Positions 50,132 through 59,307 of a stretch of DNA of 64,000 nt are shown piece by piece. Position numbers and translations under genes: made by a program. Position 1 is the first letter of the stretch. The number at the start of each line of letters is the position of its first letter. The stretch spans positions 682,001-746,000 of the forward strand of contig NZ_CP047224.1 in assembly GCF_009856525.1 (NCBI RefSeq), read 5' to 3'. The notes below the pieces were generated by a model. The model saw only the letters and a program-made list of their open reading frames with translations, was not told the origin of the DNA and did no database searches. The stretch comes from Neorickettsia findlayensis (GTDB lineage: Bacteria; Pseudomonadota; Alphaproteobacteria; Rickettsiales; Anaplasmataceae).

Positions 50132-50218
50132 CGGATGGGGTGGGATTCGAACCCACGGTATGCTTCCACATACGGCAGTTTTCAAGACTGCTGCCTTAAA
50201 CCGCTCGGCCACCCATCC
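50132..50218 (-). tRNA. tRNA-Ser (anticodon UGA)
   Basis: Minus strand: acceptor GGATGGG/CCCATCC, discriminator G, anticodon loop CTTGAAA, a long variable arm (GTATG-TGGAAG-CATAC) and T loop GGTTCGAATCC. 87 bases, class II tRNA. Confidence 0.93.
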
Positions 50219-50311
50219 ACCGAGGAAGTTAACATAAAGCAGATTATCTTGCAATCTATGCGGATAAAAGAACCATCACAGTCCTGTGCGGAAGTATAGG
50301 AATTATCGATA

Positions 50312-50339
50312 TTGATTAAAATCTTTACTATATTATAAA
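50312..50339 (+). promoter_or_regulatory. promoter-like pair for the repeat protein
   Basis: TTGATT (-35) at 50312-50317 and TATAAA (-10) at 50334-50339 with 16 bases between. It lies 33 bases before the ATG at 50372, so the mRNA leader would be short. No clear ribosome site precedes the ATG. Confidence 0.45.
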
Positions 50340-50371
50340 ATAGTGAGTGTAATTTTAATCAAAATCTAAAA

Positions 50372-52102
50372 ATGCAAAATCCTACGGGGTCAGATCTAGA
50401 AAATCCTGGTAGTCCTAGAAGTCCTGCTTCGGGAGTACCTAGCACCCCCATACCTTCCCCTGCTGCATTTGTTGTCGTTGAAAGTGAAGGTACAGCATCT
50501 TCCATCTCTGATGCCCTGAACTCTCCGGTAGGCTTTAATCTTTTTCTAGAAGAACCTAGTGCTTCGCCATCTTCACCTTCCACGTCTACTTATACTGGAA
50601 GTGAGGAAAGCGACGAAGAGAGTACCTCATCACAAGAAGGAGAACAAACACCTGGGTCTGGAGGAGTATCTCCACTTTCACCAGCACCTTTTCCACAACA
50701 TCAATATTCTCCTCTGCTTACCCTTGACGCATCACAAACAGCAGAATCAGGTTCATCTACTGACACTGCAACTTCTCCCTTATCAGAATATATCTTATCT
50801 CCCACGTCTACTTATACTGGAAGTGAGGAAAGCGACGAAGAGAGTACCTCATCACAAGAAGGAGAACAAACACCTAGGTCTGGAGGACCATCTCCACTTT
50901 CACCAGCACCTTCTCCACAAAATCCATATTCTCCTCCGCTTGGATCTCCTCCTCTACTTACTATCGAGGCGTCACAAATAGCAGAATCAAGCCAATCTAC
51001 TGATACTCCAACTTCTCCCTTAGCAGAAGATGTTTCACCTTCCACCCCTGTTTCCGCTGAAAGTGGTGAAAACTCTGGAGAAAAACCCAACTCCCCTGGC
51101 CCAAGTAGGCCCTGGGGACCTTTTACACCAGAAAAACCTGCTACTCTATCGCTACCTTTACCTTCCGCATCGACTTCTGCTAAAGACCTTGGGGGCTCTA
51201 GAGGTGATGATGAATGTTCACATGAGTCCGAATCTTCATCTTGCGCCAACCCTGAGGGAAAAGCATCTAGCAATTCTGAGTATGAAGATCTAGATCTTAG
51301 TGAGGTTTTTGATTACTGTAAAACCCTCCTGACTTGCGAGGAAGATGGCGATGTGAATAAAGCGCGGGACTGGCTAGATAATACGTACAAGCTTGTAGCT
51401 TCATCAGAAGAATTCCAAGAAGCCTGCGAGGAGATAGATATAGTTCTTCCGGGGAATGAAACCCCCCCACAGCGCGCTCAACCACATCGTGTAGCGGCAG
51501 AAGGTGTACCTGTACCAATACGGGCCATGAGTGGAAAGGACGATTTTCCGGAAAGTAAACACAGAAAACCGGATACAACCCCTCAAGACGACGAGCAGCC
51601 GAGTACATCAGGTGTTGGCTCTACTGCTGGTGGATCACGAAGGGGCCGCCGATTAAGGCAGTCTAGTGGAGCTTCATCTTCTCCTTTATCAGAAGTTCAG
51701 CCTCATGAGGATTATCAAACAAATCCGTCTACCGAAACAGACATAATCCGCAAACAGAGCAACTCAGAACAAACCAGCACTCCAACACCCTCAGATCCTC
51801 CGCGCACTCAACCACGTCGTCGCGCGGCACAAAAAGTACTTGAGATAGTGCGTCTTCTTGCTCAAGAAAATCTCGTCTCCACGGGAAGGAAACGCAGAAA
51901 ACTGGATACAACCCCTCAAGACGACGAGCAGCCGAGTACATCAGGCTTTGGCCCTGCCACTTCTACATCGCAAGGAACATGGCCGGGCAAATCCGATAGC
52001 ACTTACACCGTAGATTCTTCAGAGGAATCTGAGCCCAGCCCTAGCAGCCTATTATCCGACCCCCGAACTCAAGGTAGCTCAGGGGCAAGAGGAATGCACT
52101 GA
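50372..52102 (+). CDS. large disordered repeat protein, candidate effector or antigen
   Basis: 576 residues with no signal peptide and no membrane segment. Most of it is Ser/Pro/Thr/Glu-rich and must be disordered. Two tandem units of about 74 and 79 residues (50581-50802 and 50803-51039) share TYTGSEESDEESTSSQEGEQ and LSPAP and TSPL blocks. A small region that may fold lies at residues about 305-360 (EYEDLDLSEVFDYCKTLL, then ARDWLDNTYKLVASSEEF). A second repeat pair (about 51470-51602 and 51803-51935) carries DTTPQDDEQPSTSG. Basic clusters SRRGRRLR (residue 422) and GRKRRKL (residue 505) look like nuclear localisation signals. Disordered acidic tandem-repeat proteins of Anaplasmataceae are often immunodominant and secreted; here that is inference. 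I do not assign a name. Confidence 0.75.
   Translation: MQNPTGSDLENPGSPRSPASGVPSTPIPSPAAFVVVESEGTASSISDALNSPVGFNLFLEEPSASPSSPSTSTYTGSEESDEESTSSQEGEQTPGSGGVSPLSPAPFPQHQYSPLLTLDASQTAESGSSTDTATSPLSEYILSPTSTYTGSEESDEESTSSQEGEQTPRSGGPSPLSPAPSPQNPYSPPLGSPPLLTIEASQIAESSQSTDTPTSPLAEDVSPSTPVSAESGENSGEKPNSPGPSRPWGPFTPEKPATLSLPLPSASTSAKDLGGSRGDDECSHESESSSCANPEGKASSNSEYEDLDLSEVFDYCKTLLTCEEDGDVNKARDWLDNTYKLVASSEEFQEACEEIDIVLPGNETPPQRAQPHRVAAEGVPVPIRAMSGKDDFPESKHRKPDTTPQDDEQPSTSGVGSTAGGSRRGRRLRQSSGASSSPLSEVQPHEDYQTNPSTETDIIRKQSNSEQTSTPTPSDPPRTQPRRRAAQKVLEIVRLLAQENLVSTGRKRRKLDTTPQDDEQPSTSGFGPATSTSQGTWPGKSDSTYTVDSSEESEPSPSSLLSDPRTQGSSGARGMH
50581..51039 (+). repeat. in-frame tandem repeat, two units
   Basis: Unit 1 is 50581-50802 (222 bases) and unit 2 is 50803-51039 (237 bases). 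The first 73 bases of each unit are identical; the rest differs by point changes and a 15-base insertion in unit 2 that adds LGSPP. The near-identity suggests recent duplication or homogenisation. Confidence 0.85.
51470..51935 (+). repeat. diverged direct repeat within the repeat protein gene
   Basis: Copies at about 51470-51602 and 51803-51935, offset near 333 bases. The end of each copy (ggatacaacccctcaagac and the next 24 bases, from 51571 and 51904) is identical, while the first two thirds diverged in protein sequence and gained Arg/Lys in the second copy. Confidence 0.75.
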
Positions 52103-52225
52103 TACAGATGACAAAATAGGTAACGGAAAGATCCAAACAAATGCGCCCATGCTTTTCGAAATCACGTTTCACTTACTCGCCACTAAACGAAGTAGGGCAG
52201 GAAATGTGGTTTTGGAAATATGGAG

Positions 52226-53371
52226 CTAGTCATTCGCTTCCAAATACGTGGACATCATTTCGTTATTGAAGCGATCGTAGCTGGTAATCTTCGCACTACC
52301 ATTTAGGAGATCAATAATTCCAAATCCATACTCCAACTGCGAATCACTGGCCGTACTGGTCTGCCAATGCGAAAGACGCGTTCCACCGTTACCCGAGATA
52401 AACTGTACGTGTCCATCTAACCTAAGAAACTGTGCAACATGGACGTGCCCAGACATTATTAATTCTATTTCTTTCTTTAGATCTTTAAATATTGTTGTAT
52501 TTCCTACATATAGGTCCTCTTTATTTTTAAATACGAGCGGTCTATGTGTCACAATCCAAGTCCTTTTGCCATTATTAACATTATTGACATGTGCAACATC
52601 TTCGTAAAGTTTCCTTTCAATCGATGAATCCGTTACTACGATATCACGGCCATTAACCGAAAATGTATATGGGTCTTCATGAGCCAAACACTCCTTTGCA
52701 ATACTGAGGAAATAGGCCCAGCCTTCACCACCCCTGTTACAGTTTTCATGGTTTCCTCTTGCCAAAAGCAATGGGATGTTAGAGTTCAGTAATGCGGTAG
52801 CTGGAAGAAAAAAATCTTCCTTCCATGTAGTCCAAGTGCTTGCTTGACTTCCCCTTCTGTAAACGTAATCTCCAACATGGATAACCATTTCTGGAGAATG
52901 TTCCAGCATAGCGTCTATTGTTTCTTTGAAAAACCACTCTTTCTTACAATCTTGTGGAGAGAAAAAATGATTGTTACGGCAGCCCGTATCGCCAATTACG
53001 GCTATTTTCCTCACTTCATCCTTCTTGAATCGCGGCAGAATCTCCCTATTGTCAAGAATAAATGACTGTGGAAGAGCCTCAAGATCCAATTTATAAACAC
53101 AACTCAATGGAAAAGAGCCATCTGCAGCATGATGCTGATCCATTAAGTGCTCAACACCATCGACCACAACATTTGGGCAAATATCTACCTCTTCAACTAC
53201 AAAACGGAACCACAATTGATTACCACCCATAAGTTGGAACCAGTGAAAACTCTCACCAGATGCGCTTCCAAATAATAGAAGGAAAAGATAACTAAAACTT
53301 ATTGTCCATTTCATCCCTAAGTTTCGAAATAGGGAGCCCCAAAATGAAAGAATATTCTTTGCGAAATCCAT
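52226..53371 (-). CDS. exported metallophosphoesterase (purple acid phosphatase type)
   Basis: About 381 residues from the ATG at 53371 (MDFAKNIL), which has GGAAAAGAG upstream; a GTG at 53398 and an ATG at 53314 (MKWTISFSYLFLLLF) are alternatives. A hydrophobic signal segment ends near GSASGES. The calcineurin-like metal motifs are complete: GDTG, HVGDYVYR, ARGNHENC, a late THRP and SGHVHVAQF. The YVYR element with GDxG is like purple acid phosphatases. It would release phosphate from host substrates outside the inner membrane, and PstB is in the window, but a link is inference. Confidence 0.85.
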   Translation of the reverse strand: MDFAKNILSFWGSLFRNLGMKWTISFSYLFLLLFGSASGESFHWFQLMGGNQLWFRFVVEEVDICPNVVVDGVEHLMDQHHAADGSFPLSCVYKLDLEALPQSFILDNREILPRFKKDEVRKIAVIGDTGCRNNHFFSPQDCKKEWFFKETIDAMLEHSPEMVIHVGDYVYRRGSQASTWTTWKEDFFLPATALLNSNIPLLLARGNHENCNRGGEGWAYFLSIAKECLAHEDPYTFSVNGRDIVVTDSSIERKLYEDVAHVNNVNNGKRTWIVTHRPLVFKNKEDLYVGNTTIFKDLKKEIELIMSGHVHVAQFLRLDGHVQFISGNGGTRLSHWQTSTASDSQLEYGFGIIDLLNGSAKITSYDRFNNEMMSTYLEAND

Positions 53372-53398
53372 TACTCTTTTCCACAGAAACAGTTTCAC

Positions 53399-53861
53399 AC
53401 ACGTGAGAACTTGACATCACCAAGATAATAAACCCGCTGCACACAAAAAAGCAAAGGCGCGCTCACATAGAATTGCCAAGTATAGCTGCAGAAAGTATGA
53501 ATATAAGTAGTAAAGTTTTGTATAATCTCAATCACGAGAAAACAATACTCTTTTAGAACTGCATCGTTATGTAAGCAGGGTTTTTCTTCAATTGACCGAA
53601 GAGAGATCAATGGTAATACATCTACCAACTCATTAGGAAAACTATTCTCGCCATATCAATTGGTAAATGTAAGAGAAACGTATTGAAGTTGATAGACAAT
53701 CTTCAAATCATATTGAATTACTTTTGATACAATCAACATTTCGCTGCGTGTTTTGTTCAGCAGAAAATATTTAACATACAGGCATGTTTATTACGCCAAA
53801 TGGATTGTTGCACTCTCACAGAAGTGCTACAATCCCGATGTATTGCTTTGCTCAATTCTAA
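53399..53861. other. intergenic region upstream of tRNA-Gly
   Basis: 463 bases, AT-rich. It should contain the promoter for tRNA-Gly/hemA and, on the other strand, for the metallophosphoesterase. I see no convincing gene; a 77-codon minus-strand frame (53395-53628) lacks a ribosome site and overlaps the phosphatase start. Confidence 0.3.
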
Positions 53862-53934
53862 GCGGAAGTAGTTCAGTTGGTAGAACGCAACCTTGCCAAG
53901 GTTGAGGCCGAGGGTTCGAGTCCCTTTTTCCGCT
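53862..53934 (+). tRNA. tRNA-Gly (anticodon GCC)
   Basis: Plus strand: acceptor GCGGAAG/TTTCCGC with discriminator T, D arm GTTC-AGTTGGTA-GAAC, anticodon loop TTGCCAA, T loop GGTTCGAGTCC. It ends 15 bases before the hemA start codon. Confidence 0.93.
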
Positions 53935-53949
53935 CCCTTTTCTTTGCGC

Positions 53950-55170
53950 ATGTCTAACTATAGTGGTGTCTTTGCCCAAGCTCTCGATACGATCAAAAAC
54001 GAGAAACGTTACCGTGAATTTGTTAACCTCGCACGAATCTCTGGTGAGTTCCCTTGTGCTATAAACGAGGAAACAAACGAAAGAATAGTCATATGGTGTA
54101 GCAATGACTACCTAGGAATGGGGCAAAACTTTACAGTTTGTGACTCTATGAAAGAGACCATTGACAGAATGGGTGCCGGAGCTGGTGGTACTAGAAATAT
54201 ATCCGGAAATAACAAGGAAGTAGTTCTCCTCGAAAAAACAATTGCGAAGTTACATCAGAAAGAGGCTGCTTTGTCCTTCGTTTGTGGTTACGTTGCCAAT
54301 CTTGCTTCAATATCCACAATTATCTCACTTATGAAAGACTGTATTGCGTTCTCCGATCAGTATAACCACTCGTCGATAATAGAAGGTATTAGAAGCAGTC
54401 GTTGCGAGAAGAGAATCTTCCGCCATAATGATATTGATCATTTAGAAGAATTGCTTTCACAGGTTCCCAAAGAAGCTTACAAGATAATAATCTTCGAGTC
54501 GGTGTACTCAATGGACGGGGATGTCGCACCAATAAAAGAGATTTGCGATCTTGCAGAGAAGTATAACGCTTTGACCTACATTGATGAAGTACACGCCGTA
54601 GGAATGTACGGTGAACACGGTGGTGGAATCACAGAAGAAATGGGCCTGATAAATCGAGTAGATATAATCCAGGGAACACTTGCAAAAGCATACGGTGTCG
54701 TGGGAGGGTATATAGCAGCTAAAGCTGATATAATAGACGTCGTCAGAAGTCACGCATCTGGATTTATTTTTACTACAGCGCTTCCACCTGTGATCGCAAA
54801 CGCTGGTAGGGCAAGCATCACACACCTGTACAACAGTGACGAAGAAAGAAAAAAGCAAAAGGAGAATGTTGCAAAACTTAAGGCAATGTTCAAAGCAAAT
54901 AACATCCCATATAAAGATGCCCCAACACACATAATACCAGTCATAGTCGGGCATCCAGAAGAATGCAAATATGCATCTAAAACTTTACTGGAAGAATTTA
55001 AGATCTTCATCCAACACATAAATTACCCAACGGTTCCCCGCGGCACAGAACGTCTGAGAATCACACCAACACCGCAGCATACGGACACAATGATGGAAGA
55101 ACTTGTATTCGCACTAAAAGAAGTGCTTGGAAGAATACAACAGAGAAAAGGCGCGAAGAGGGCAACGTAG
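53950..55170 (+). CDS. hemA: 5-aminolevulinate synthase
   Basis: 406 residues from the ATG at 53950; an earlier in-frame start would lie inside the tRNA-Gly gene. It condenses glycine and succinyl-CoA, the alphaproteobacterial (Shemin) route to heme. Marks: [49 protein letters not shown] and the PLP lysine in [14 protein letters not shown]. No ribosome site is seen in the 15-base gap after tRNA-Gly, so after tRNA 3' processing the mRNA would be nearly leaderless. Confidence 0.94.
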   Translation: MSNYSGVFAQALDTIKNEKRYREFVNLARISGEFPCAINEETNERIVIWCSNDYLGMGQNFTVCDSMKETIDRMGAGAGGTRNISGNNKEVVLLEKTIAKLHQKEAALSFVCGYVANLASISTIISLMKDCIAFSDQYNHSSIIEGIRSSRCEKRIFRHNDIDHLEELLSQVPKEAYKIIIFESVYSMDGDVAPIKEICDLAEKYNALTYIDEVHAVGMYGEHGGGITEEMGLINRVDIIQGTLAKAYGVVGGYIAAKADIIDVVRSHASGFIFTTALPPVIANAGRASITHLYNSDEERKKQKENVAKLKAMFKANNIPYKDAPTHIIPVIVGHPEECKYASKTLLEEFKIFIQHINYPTVPRGTERLRITPTPQHTDTMMEELVFALKEVLGRIQQRKGAKRAT

Positions 55171-55199
55171 GCCGTACACCTGGGCGAGACACCAACTAA

Positions 55200-55394
55200 T
55201 CAGTACGGTACCACGCGGAGCTTCTGTTTTCTTATCTTGCGTCTAGTTTCCACAACTCTCCTGTGCCTCTTTTCAGAAGGTTTTTCGAAAATACGCTTCT
55301 TTCCTGGCGTTATCCCTTCCCTGGATAAATGTTGCTTTAATCTACGAAGTGCCTGTTCAACATCTCCATGATGAACCATAAAAACTTGTCCCAA
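55200..55394 (-). CDS. rpsU: ribosomal protein S21
   Basis: 64 residues. The start is set at a TTG (55394) because a perfect AGGAGG ends six bases before it; a TTG at 55412 would put that site inside the gene, and the ATG at 55379 would cut off GQVF, which matches the S21 N-terminus. The body QALRRLKQHLSREGI and the basic tail KRHRRVVETRRKIRKQK are typical. S21 helps initiate translation on the small subunit. Confidence 0.88.
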   Translation of the reverse strand: MGQVFMVHHGDVEQALRRLKQHLSREGITPGKKRIFEKPSEKRHRRVVETRRKIRKQKLRVVPY

Positions 55395-55470
55395 ACTATG
55401 CCTCCTATTCAAGATGACACCCGAAATTCTACCATATCAGAACTAAAAAACACCATCCCATCAAAGTTAT

Positions 55471-55878
55471 TCACTTTCCTCGGAGAGGTTTAATAAAGTC
55501 TTCCGGAGGATAGTACCGCTCATCATGCTTGACTAAGACTTTTTTAGCAAAAAGTAACCCATCCTCAAATCTAGCAATAACTACAACATTCATTCCATCC
55601 TGTACAAGTGCAGGTAGGATACCCTCATAAAGTACTTCTATTTCGGCTGTATCGTCAGAGAGCAAGAATCTCACACCACCCTTTGATTTTTTTATACCCC
55701 CGACCACTCCCCCTACTTTTATTTCCCTGTTTGAACCAACAGTGCGTTCAATATCACTGGGCAAATAGAAGAAGGAGATACTCTCACCAAGATTAAATAA
55801 CAGCAACGAAACAGCTCCAGAAAAAAGCAGAAGGCCTAATGATAAAAACCAAAACTTTTTCCACCGGAGAAGTAGCAT
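55471..55878 (-). CDS. ccmE: cytochrome c maturation heme chaperone
   Basis: 135 residues. An N-terminal membrane anchor (FWFLSLGLLLFSGAVSLLLF) is followed by the periplasmic OB fold, with KVGGVVGG, VRFLLSDDTAEIEVLYEGILPALVQDG in pieces, and the heme-binding end VKHDERYYPPEDF, whose His covalently holds heme. It passes heme to apocytochrome c. It lies 1 base downstream of the rnj stop on the same strand. Confidence 0.92.
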   Translation of the reverse strand: MLLLRWKKFWFLSLGLLLFSGAVSLLLFNLGESISFFYLPSDIERTVGSNREIKVGGVVGGIKKSKGGVRFLLSDDTAEIEVLYEGILPALVQDGMNVVVIARFEDGLLFAKKVLVKHDERYYPPEDFIKPLRGK

Positions 55879-55879
55879 A

Positions 55880-57508
55880 TTACACCCTTTCTATTTGCAC
55901 TTCTATCAATGGAATTTTTATCCTGCTAGTTAGTGAGCCACGCACAATTTTTCTTACTGCCTTTGTGATTGTCCTGAAATCACTATTTTTATCTGTTTTC
56001 AAGCTCCTATCGATGGAAGCTAATGCATTTTCTTTCCACCCTCCTTCCTCGCTATAACCAAACGCAACAATGGTAGGCCTCTTTAGTGATTTTCCCTTTT
56101 TGTTCATCACGAGAATTACCAAAATCATTCCGCTTAATTGCAATCTCTTCCTTGTTTTGATAACGTGACTGTCCGGATGTTGTAACCTGTCATTATCCAC
56201 GCACCAGAAGCCAACTTCTGTCTGATCGATCTTTCGTGCACCCGATGCTGAAGATATCTCAATTATGTCACCATCCGCTGCAATTAAAGTGTTTTCCACA
56301 CCGCATTCCAGCGCAAATTTTGCATGCTCATGAAGATGTAGATTTTCTCCGTGCACAGGAATAAGAATCTTTGGCTTAAGCAACTGATATAGCTGTTTCA
56401 ACTCGTCTCTATACGGATGTCCCGACACATGTACGGAATGTGTTCTTTCTGTGACAACATTCACACCCATAGCAATAAACCTATTAATCATCTTTGCTAT
56501 CCTCTTTTCGTTTCCTGGAATCATTTTTGAGGAAAAGATGATGGTGTCATCAGCGTTGATGGTGAAACTTTTATGCGTACCTTGTGAAAGCCTATTAACC
56601 GCGGCTAATTCATCTCCCTGACATCCTGTTGCAAGAATAATCAACGACTTTCTGCTCCCGTTATACTGAGCTAATCCTATTTCATCGATGTAATTGAGAT
56701 CTCCCAAATAACCACTCTCCTTTGCAGCAGAAATGACAGAAAGAAGAGACCGTCCTAAAACAACAACTGTCTTTCCGTATTCATTTGCTATCCTTGTCAC
56801 AGTCTCTATTCTTGCAATGTTCGAGGAAAAAAGCGTCACAACACACGCTCCACTCGCATTGGAAATCACTTCCTTCAGTGGCTCCCTCAATGAGGATTCA
56901 GACTCAGACTTCCCTTGAGAAAACACATTAGTTGAATCACACACCATTGCCAGAACTCCCTTCTCAGAAAGTTCTTCGAGTCTTTTAAAATCACACGTCT
57001 TTCCAACAACGGGATCATCGTCTATCTTCCAATCTCCACTATGAATCACTACTTCATCGGCAGTATGAATCGCTATCGCGCTCATTTCGGGTACCGAGTG
57101 GGTCATGTTAATAAATTCGAGCGTAAACTCGCCCAAATGCAATAACTTCCCTGGTTCAACAACGTGGATCGGAAATTGCACCTTATCACGACCAATTTTT
57201 TTTAGTAGGAAATTAGCAGTGAACTGAGTGGTATATATAGGAACAGCTAATCTATCCCATAAATATGGAAGTGCACCACAGTGATCTTCGTGAATATGGG
57301 TGATAATTATAGCTAAAAGGTCATCCCTGCGCTCTTCAATAAAACTGATATCTGCAACAACGATGTCTATCCCAGGCAATTCTGCGTCCGCAAAACCAGC
57401 CCCACAATCAACCATGATCCACCGTCCCTTGTATCCATACAAGGTGACATTCATTCCTATTTCACCAGTACCCCCGAGAGGTAAAAAAATTAAATTATTA
57501 TCCGTCAT
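55880..57508 (-). CDS. rnj: ribonuclease J
   Basis: 542 residues, a metallo-beta-lactamase/beta-CASP nuclease. The zinc motif is HIHEDHCGALPY near residue 71; others are DSTNVFSQGKSESE, SSNIARIETV and the C-terminal beta-CASP HVSGHPYRDEL and LIPVHGENLHLH. RNase J provides 5'-3' exonuclease and endonuclease activity in rRNA and mRNA maturation in alphaproteobacteria. The 3' end abuts ccmE. Confidence 0.92.
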   Translation of the reverse strand: MTDNNLIFLPLGGTGEIGMNVTLYGYKGRWIMVDCGAGFADAELPGIDIVVADISFIEERRDDLLAIIITHIHEDHCGALPYLWDRLAVPIYTTQFTANFLLKKIGRDKVQFPIHVVEPGKLLHLGEFTLEFINMTHSVPEMSAIAIHTADEVVIHSGDWKIDDDPVVGKTCDFKRLEELSEKGVLAMVCDSTNVFSQGKSESESSLREPLKEVISNASGACVVTLFSSNIARIETVTRIANEYGKTVVVLGRSLLSVISAAKESGYLGDLNYIDEIGLAQYNGSRKSLIILATGCQGDELAAVNRLSQGTHKSFTINADDTIIFSSKMIPGNEKRIAKMINRFIAMGVNVVTERTHSVHVSGHPYRDELKQLYQLLKPKILIPVHGENLHLHEHAKFALECGVENTLIAADGDIIEISSASGARKIDQTEVGFWCVDNDRLQHPDSHVIKTRKRLQLSGMILVILVMNKKGKSLKRPTIVAFGYSEEGGWKENALASIDRSLKTDKNSDFRTITKAVRKIVRGSLTSRIKIPLIEVQIERV

Positions 57509-57914
57509 TTATCACTAACAATATCTACTTTCTAACTACATTTGTGTCTTAAGCGAGTATTCGCAGAACAACCGCACCACGAAGTTTCCTTATAAACCTT
57601 TCAGTAAACGCGATTTTTAACACTTTCTAAATCCACAGGCGCGGAAAACCAGGTAAAAACTCTCGGGCCCACCATGCAGATGGACTTCTTTGCTACAGCA
57701 ATCCCAGGATACCTGCATTATAACAAAATCTCTGGAAATTGCACACAATGAAAACTGCGGAAAAAAGGGAGAAGTACAGATTCAGTGCTATTTGAACAAT
57801 CATAAAACAATCAGCTAGTCTACAGTGAACTAGCACAAACCAAACACCTTAAAGAGTTGTACTTTGCTGTTATACTTAGCGTAAGTAGTCATGTTTTCTC
57901 ACACGAAGGTTTGC
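57509..57914. other. divergent intergenic region between rnj and miaB
   Basis: About 400 bases with no gene I can support. Both promoters should lie here. The miaB frame is open from an upstream ATG at 57891. Confidence 0.3.
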
Positions 57915-59279
57915 ATGGAAGAAATAGAGAAAAAAAATAACAGCTTGAAAAAGTTCCATATTAAGACTTATGGCTGCCAGATGAATGTTTACGATTCAGA
58001 AATGATCGGGAAGATCGTTGGCGGATTAGGGTTCACACTCTCAGAAAGAGCTGAGGATGCAGACTTAATAATTTTAAATACGTGCAACATTAGGGAAAAA
58101 GCAGCCGAAAAACTTTACTCCGAGCTTGGACAAATAAGACTTCTACAAAAAAAGAAGCAAGAGAGAATCCTCACTGTGGTTGCTGGGTGTGTTGCACAAG
58201 CCGAGGGCGAAGAGATAATGCGTAGAGCAGAAAATGTTGACATAGTTGTTGGTCCACAGAGTATCCACTCGCTGCCTGAACTTATTGCAAGAGTCAACAG
58301 ACAATCTGGGAAAGCAATAAAAATAGAATTTGACCCTATAGAAAAATTTGACTACTTAGCAGAAGAAACTAGTAAAAGACAGGTACATCAATCTTCAGCT
58401 TTTCTCTCTATACAAGAAGGCTGTGACAAGTTCTGTGCATTCTGTGTTGTTCCGTACACAAGGGGAGCTGAGTATTCCAGACCAATAGAAGACGTCTATC
58501 GCGAGGCACTAAGCCTAACAACCAAAGGCGTTAAAGAGGTCACCTTACTTGGACAAAACGTGAATGGCTATCATGGACCATTGAACTCCGGAGATAGGGT
58601 ATTCAATTTAGGGCAATTGATTTCACACTTAGGAAAGATTCCCTCACTAAAGAGAATACGCTACACCACCTCGCATCCTGTCGATATGCATAAAGAGCTT
58701 TATGATGCACATGCTAATGAAAGCAAGCTTATGCCGTTCGTACATCTACCGGTCCAATCTGGATCAGACAAAATCCTGAAAAAAATGAACAGGAAATACA
58801 CCACTGCAGATTACCTTAAAATAATCCACGAATTCCAGAATGCGCGAAACGATATCGCTTTTTCATCTGATTTTATAGTGGGATTCCCCGGCGAAAGTGA
58901 TGACGATTTTCAACAGACACTCGCATTGATAGAACAAGTAAATTATGCACAATGCTATAGCTTCAAATACAGCCCAAGACCTGGCACCCCGGGTGCTGCT
59001 TATACACAAATTGCCGAAGAAACAAAAAATACGAGACTTCAAAAACTACAACAACTGCTTAAGGAAAAACAATTAGAGTTCAACCAAAAAATGATTGGGA
59101 AAACCGTCACGGTCCTATTCGATAAAAAGCACCCAGAAAAAATCTCTGGCAGGACCGAATACATGCAACAAGTTTTTTCTTGTGATAGCAGTCTGCTTGG
59201 TAAAATAGTGAGTATGCGGGTAGAAGATGCATCGATTTTCACACTAAAATGCGTTGTAGAAAATATCATTTCGGCCTAA
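57915..59279 (+). CDS. miaB: tRNA-2-methylthio-N6-dimethylallyladenosine synthase
   Basis: About 454 residues. The ATG at 57915 has AAGG five bases upstream; an ATG at 57891 would add eight residues. It methylthiolates i6A37 of tRNAs. The N-terminal MTTase domain has TYGCQMNVYDSE, LNTCNIREKA and VAGCVAQAEG with three Cys; radical SAM is CDKFCAFCVVPYTRG; the C-terminal TRAM domain follows from about residue 385. A decayed copy of its 3' end lies behind it (59308-59412). Confidence 0.94.
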   Translation: MEEIEKKNNSLKKFHIKTYGCQMNVYDSEMIGKIVGGLGFTLSERAEDADLIILNTCNIREKAAEKLYSELGQIRLLQKKKQERILTVVAGCVAQAEGEEIMRRAENVDIVVGPQSIHSLPELIARVNRQSGKAIKIEFDPIEKFDYLAEETSKRQVHQSSAFLSIQEGCDKFCAFCVVPYTRGAEYSRPIEDVYREALSLTTKGVKEVTLLGQNVNGYHGPLNSGDRVFNLGQLISHLGKIPSLKRIRYTTSHPVDMHKELYDAHANESKLMPFVHLPVQSGSDKILKKMNRKYTTADYLKIIHEFQNARNDIAFSSDFIVGFPGESDDDFQQTLALIEQVNYAQCYSFKYSPRPGTPGAAYTQIAEETKNTRLQKLQQLLKEKQLEFNQKMIGKTVTVLFDKKHPEKISGRTEYMQQVFSCDSSLLGKIVSMRVEDASIFTLKCVVENIISA

Positions 59280-59307
59280 TGGGCATATTTTGCATGCTAC
59301 AAATGCG

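Noticed and set aside
50581-51039. CRISPR-like repeat
   Set aside because: There are only two units, directly adjacent, in frame within a gene and with no spacers.
50359-51941. Frames on both strands over the repeat protein gene
   Set aside because: Their repetition mirrors the DNA repeat; the 576-codon frame explains it with a promoter and consistent codon periodicity.
52148-52290. Possible duplicated tail of the metallophosphoesterase gene
   Set aside because: The alignment needs several gaps and identity is low.
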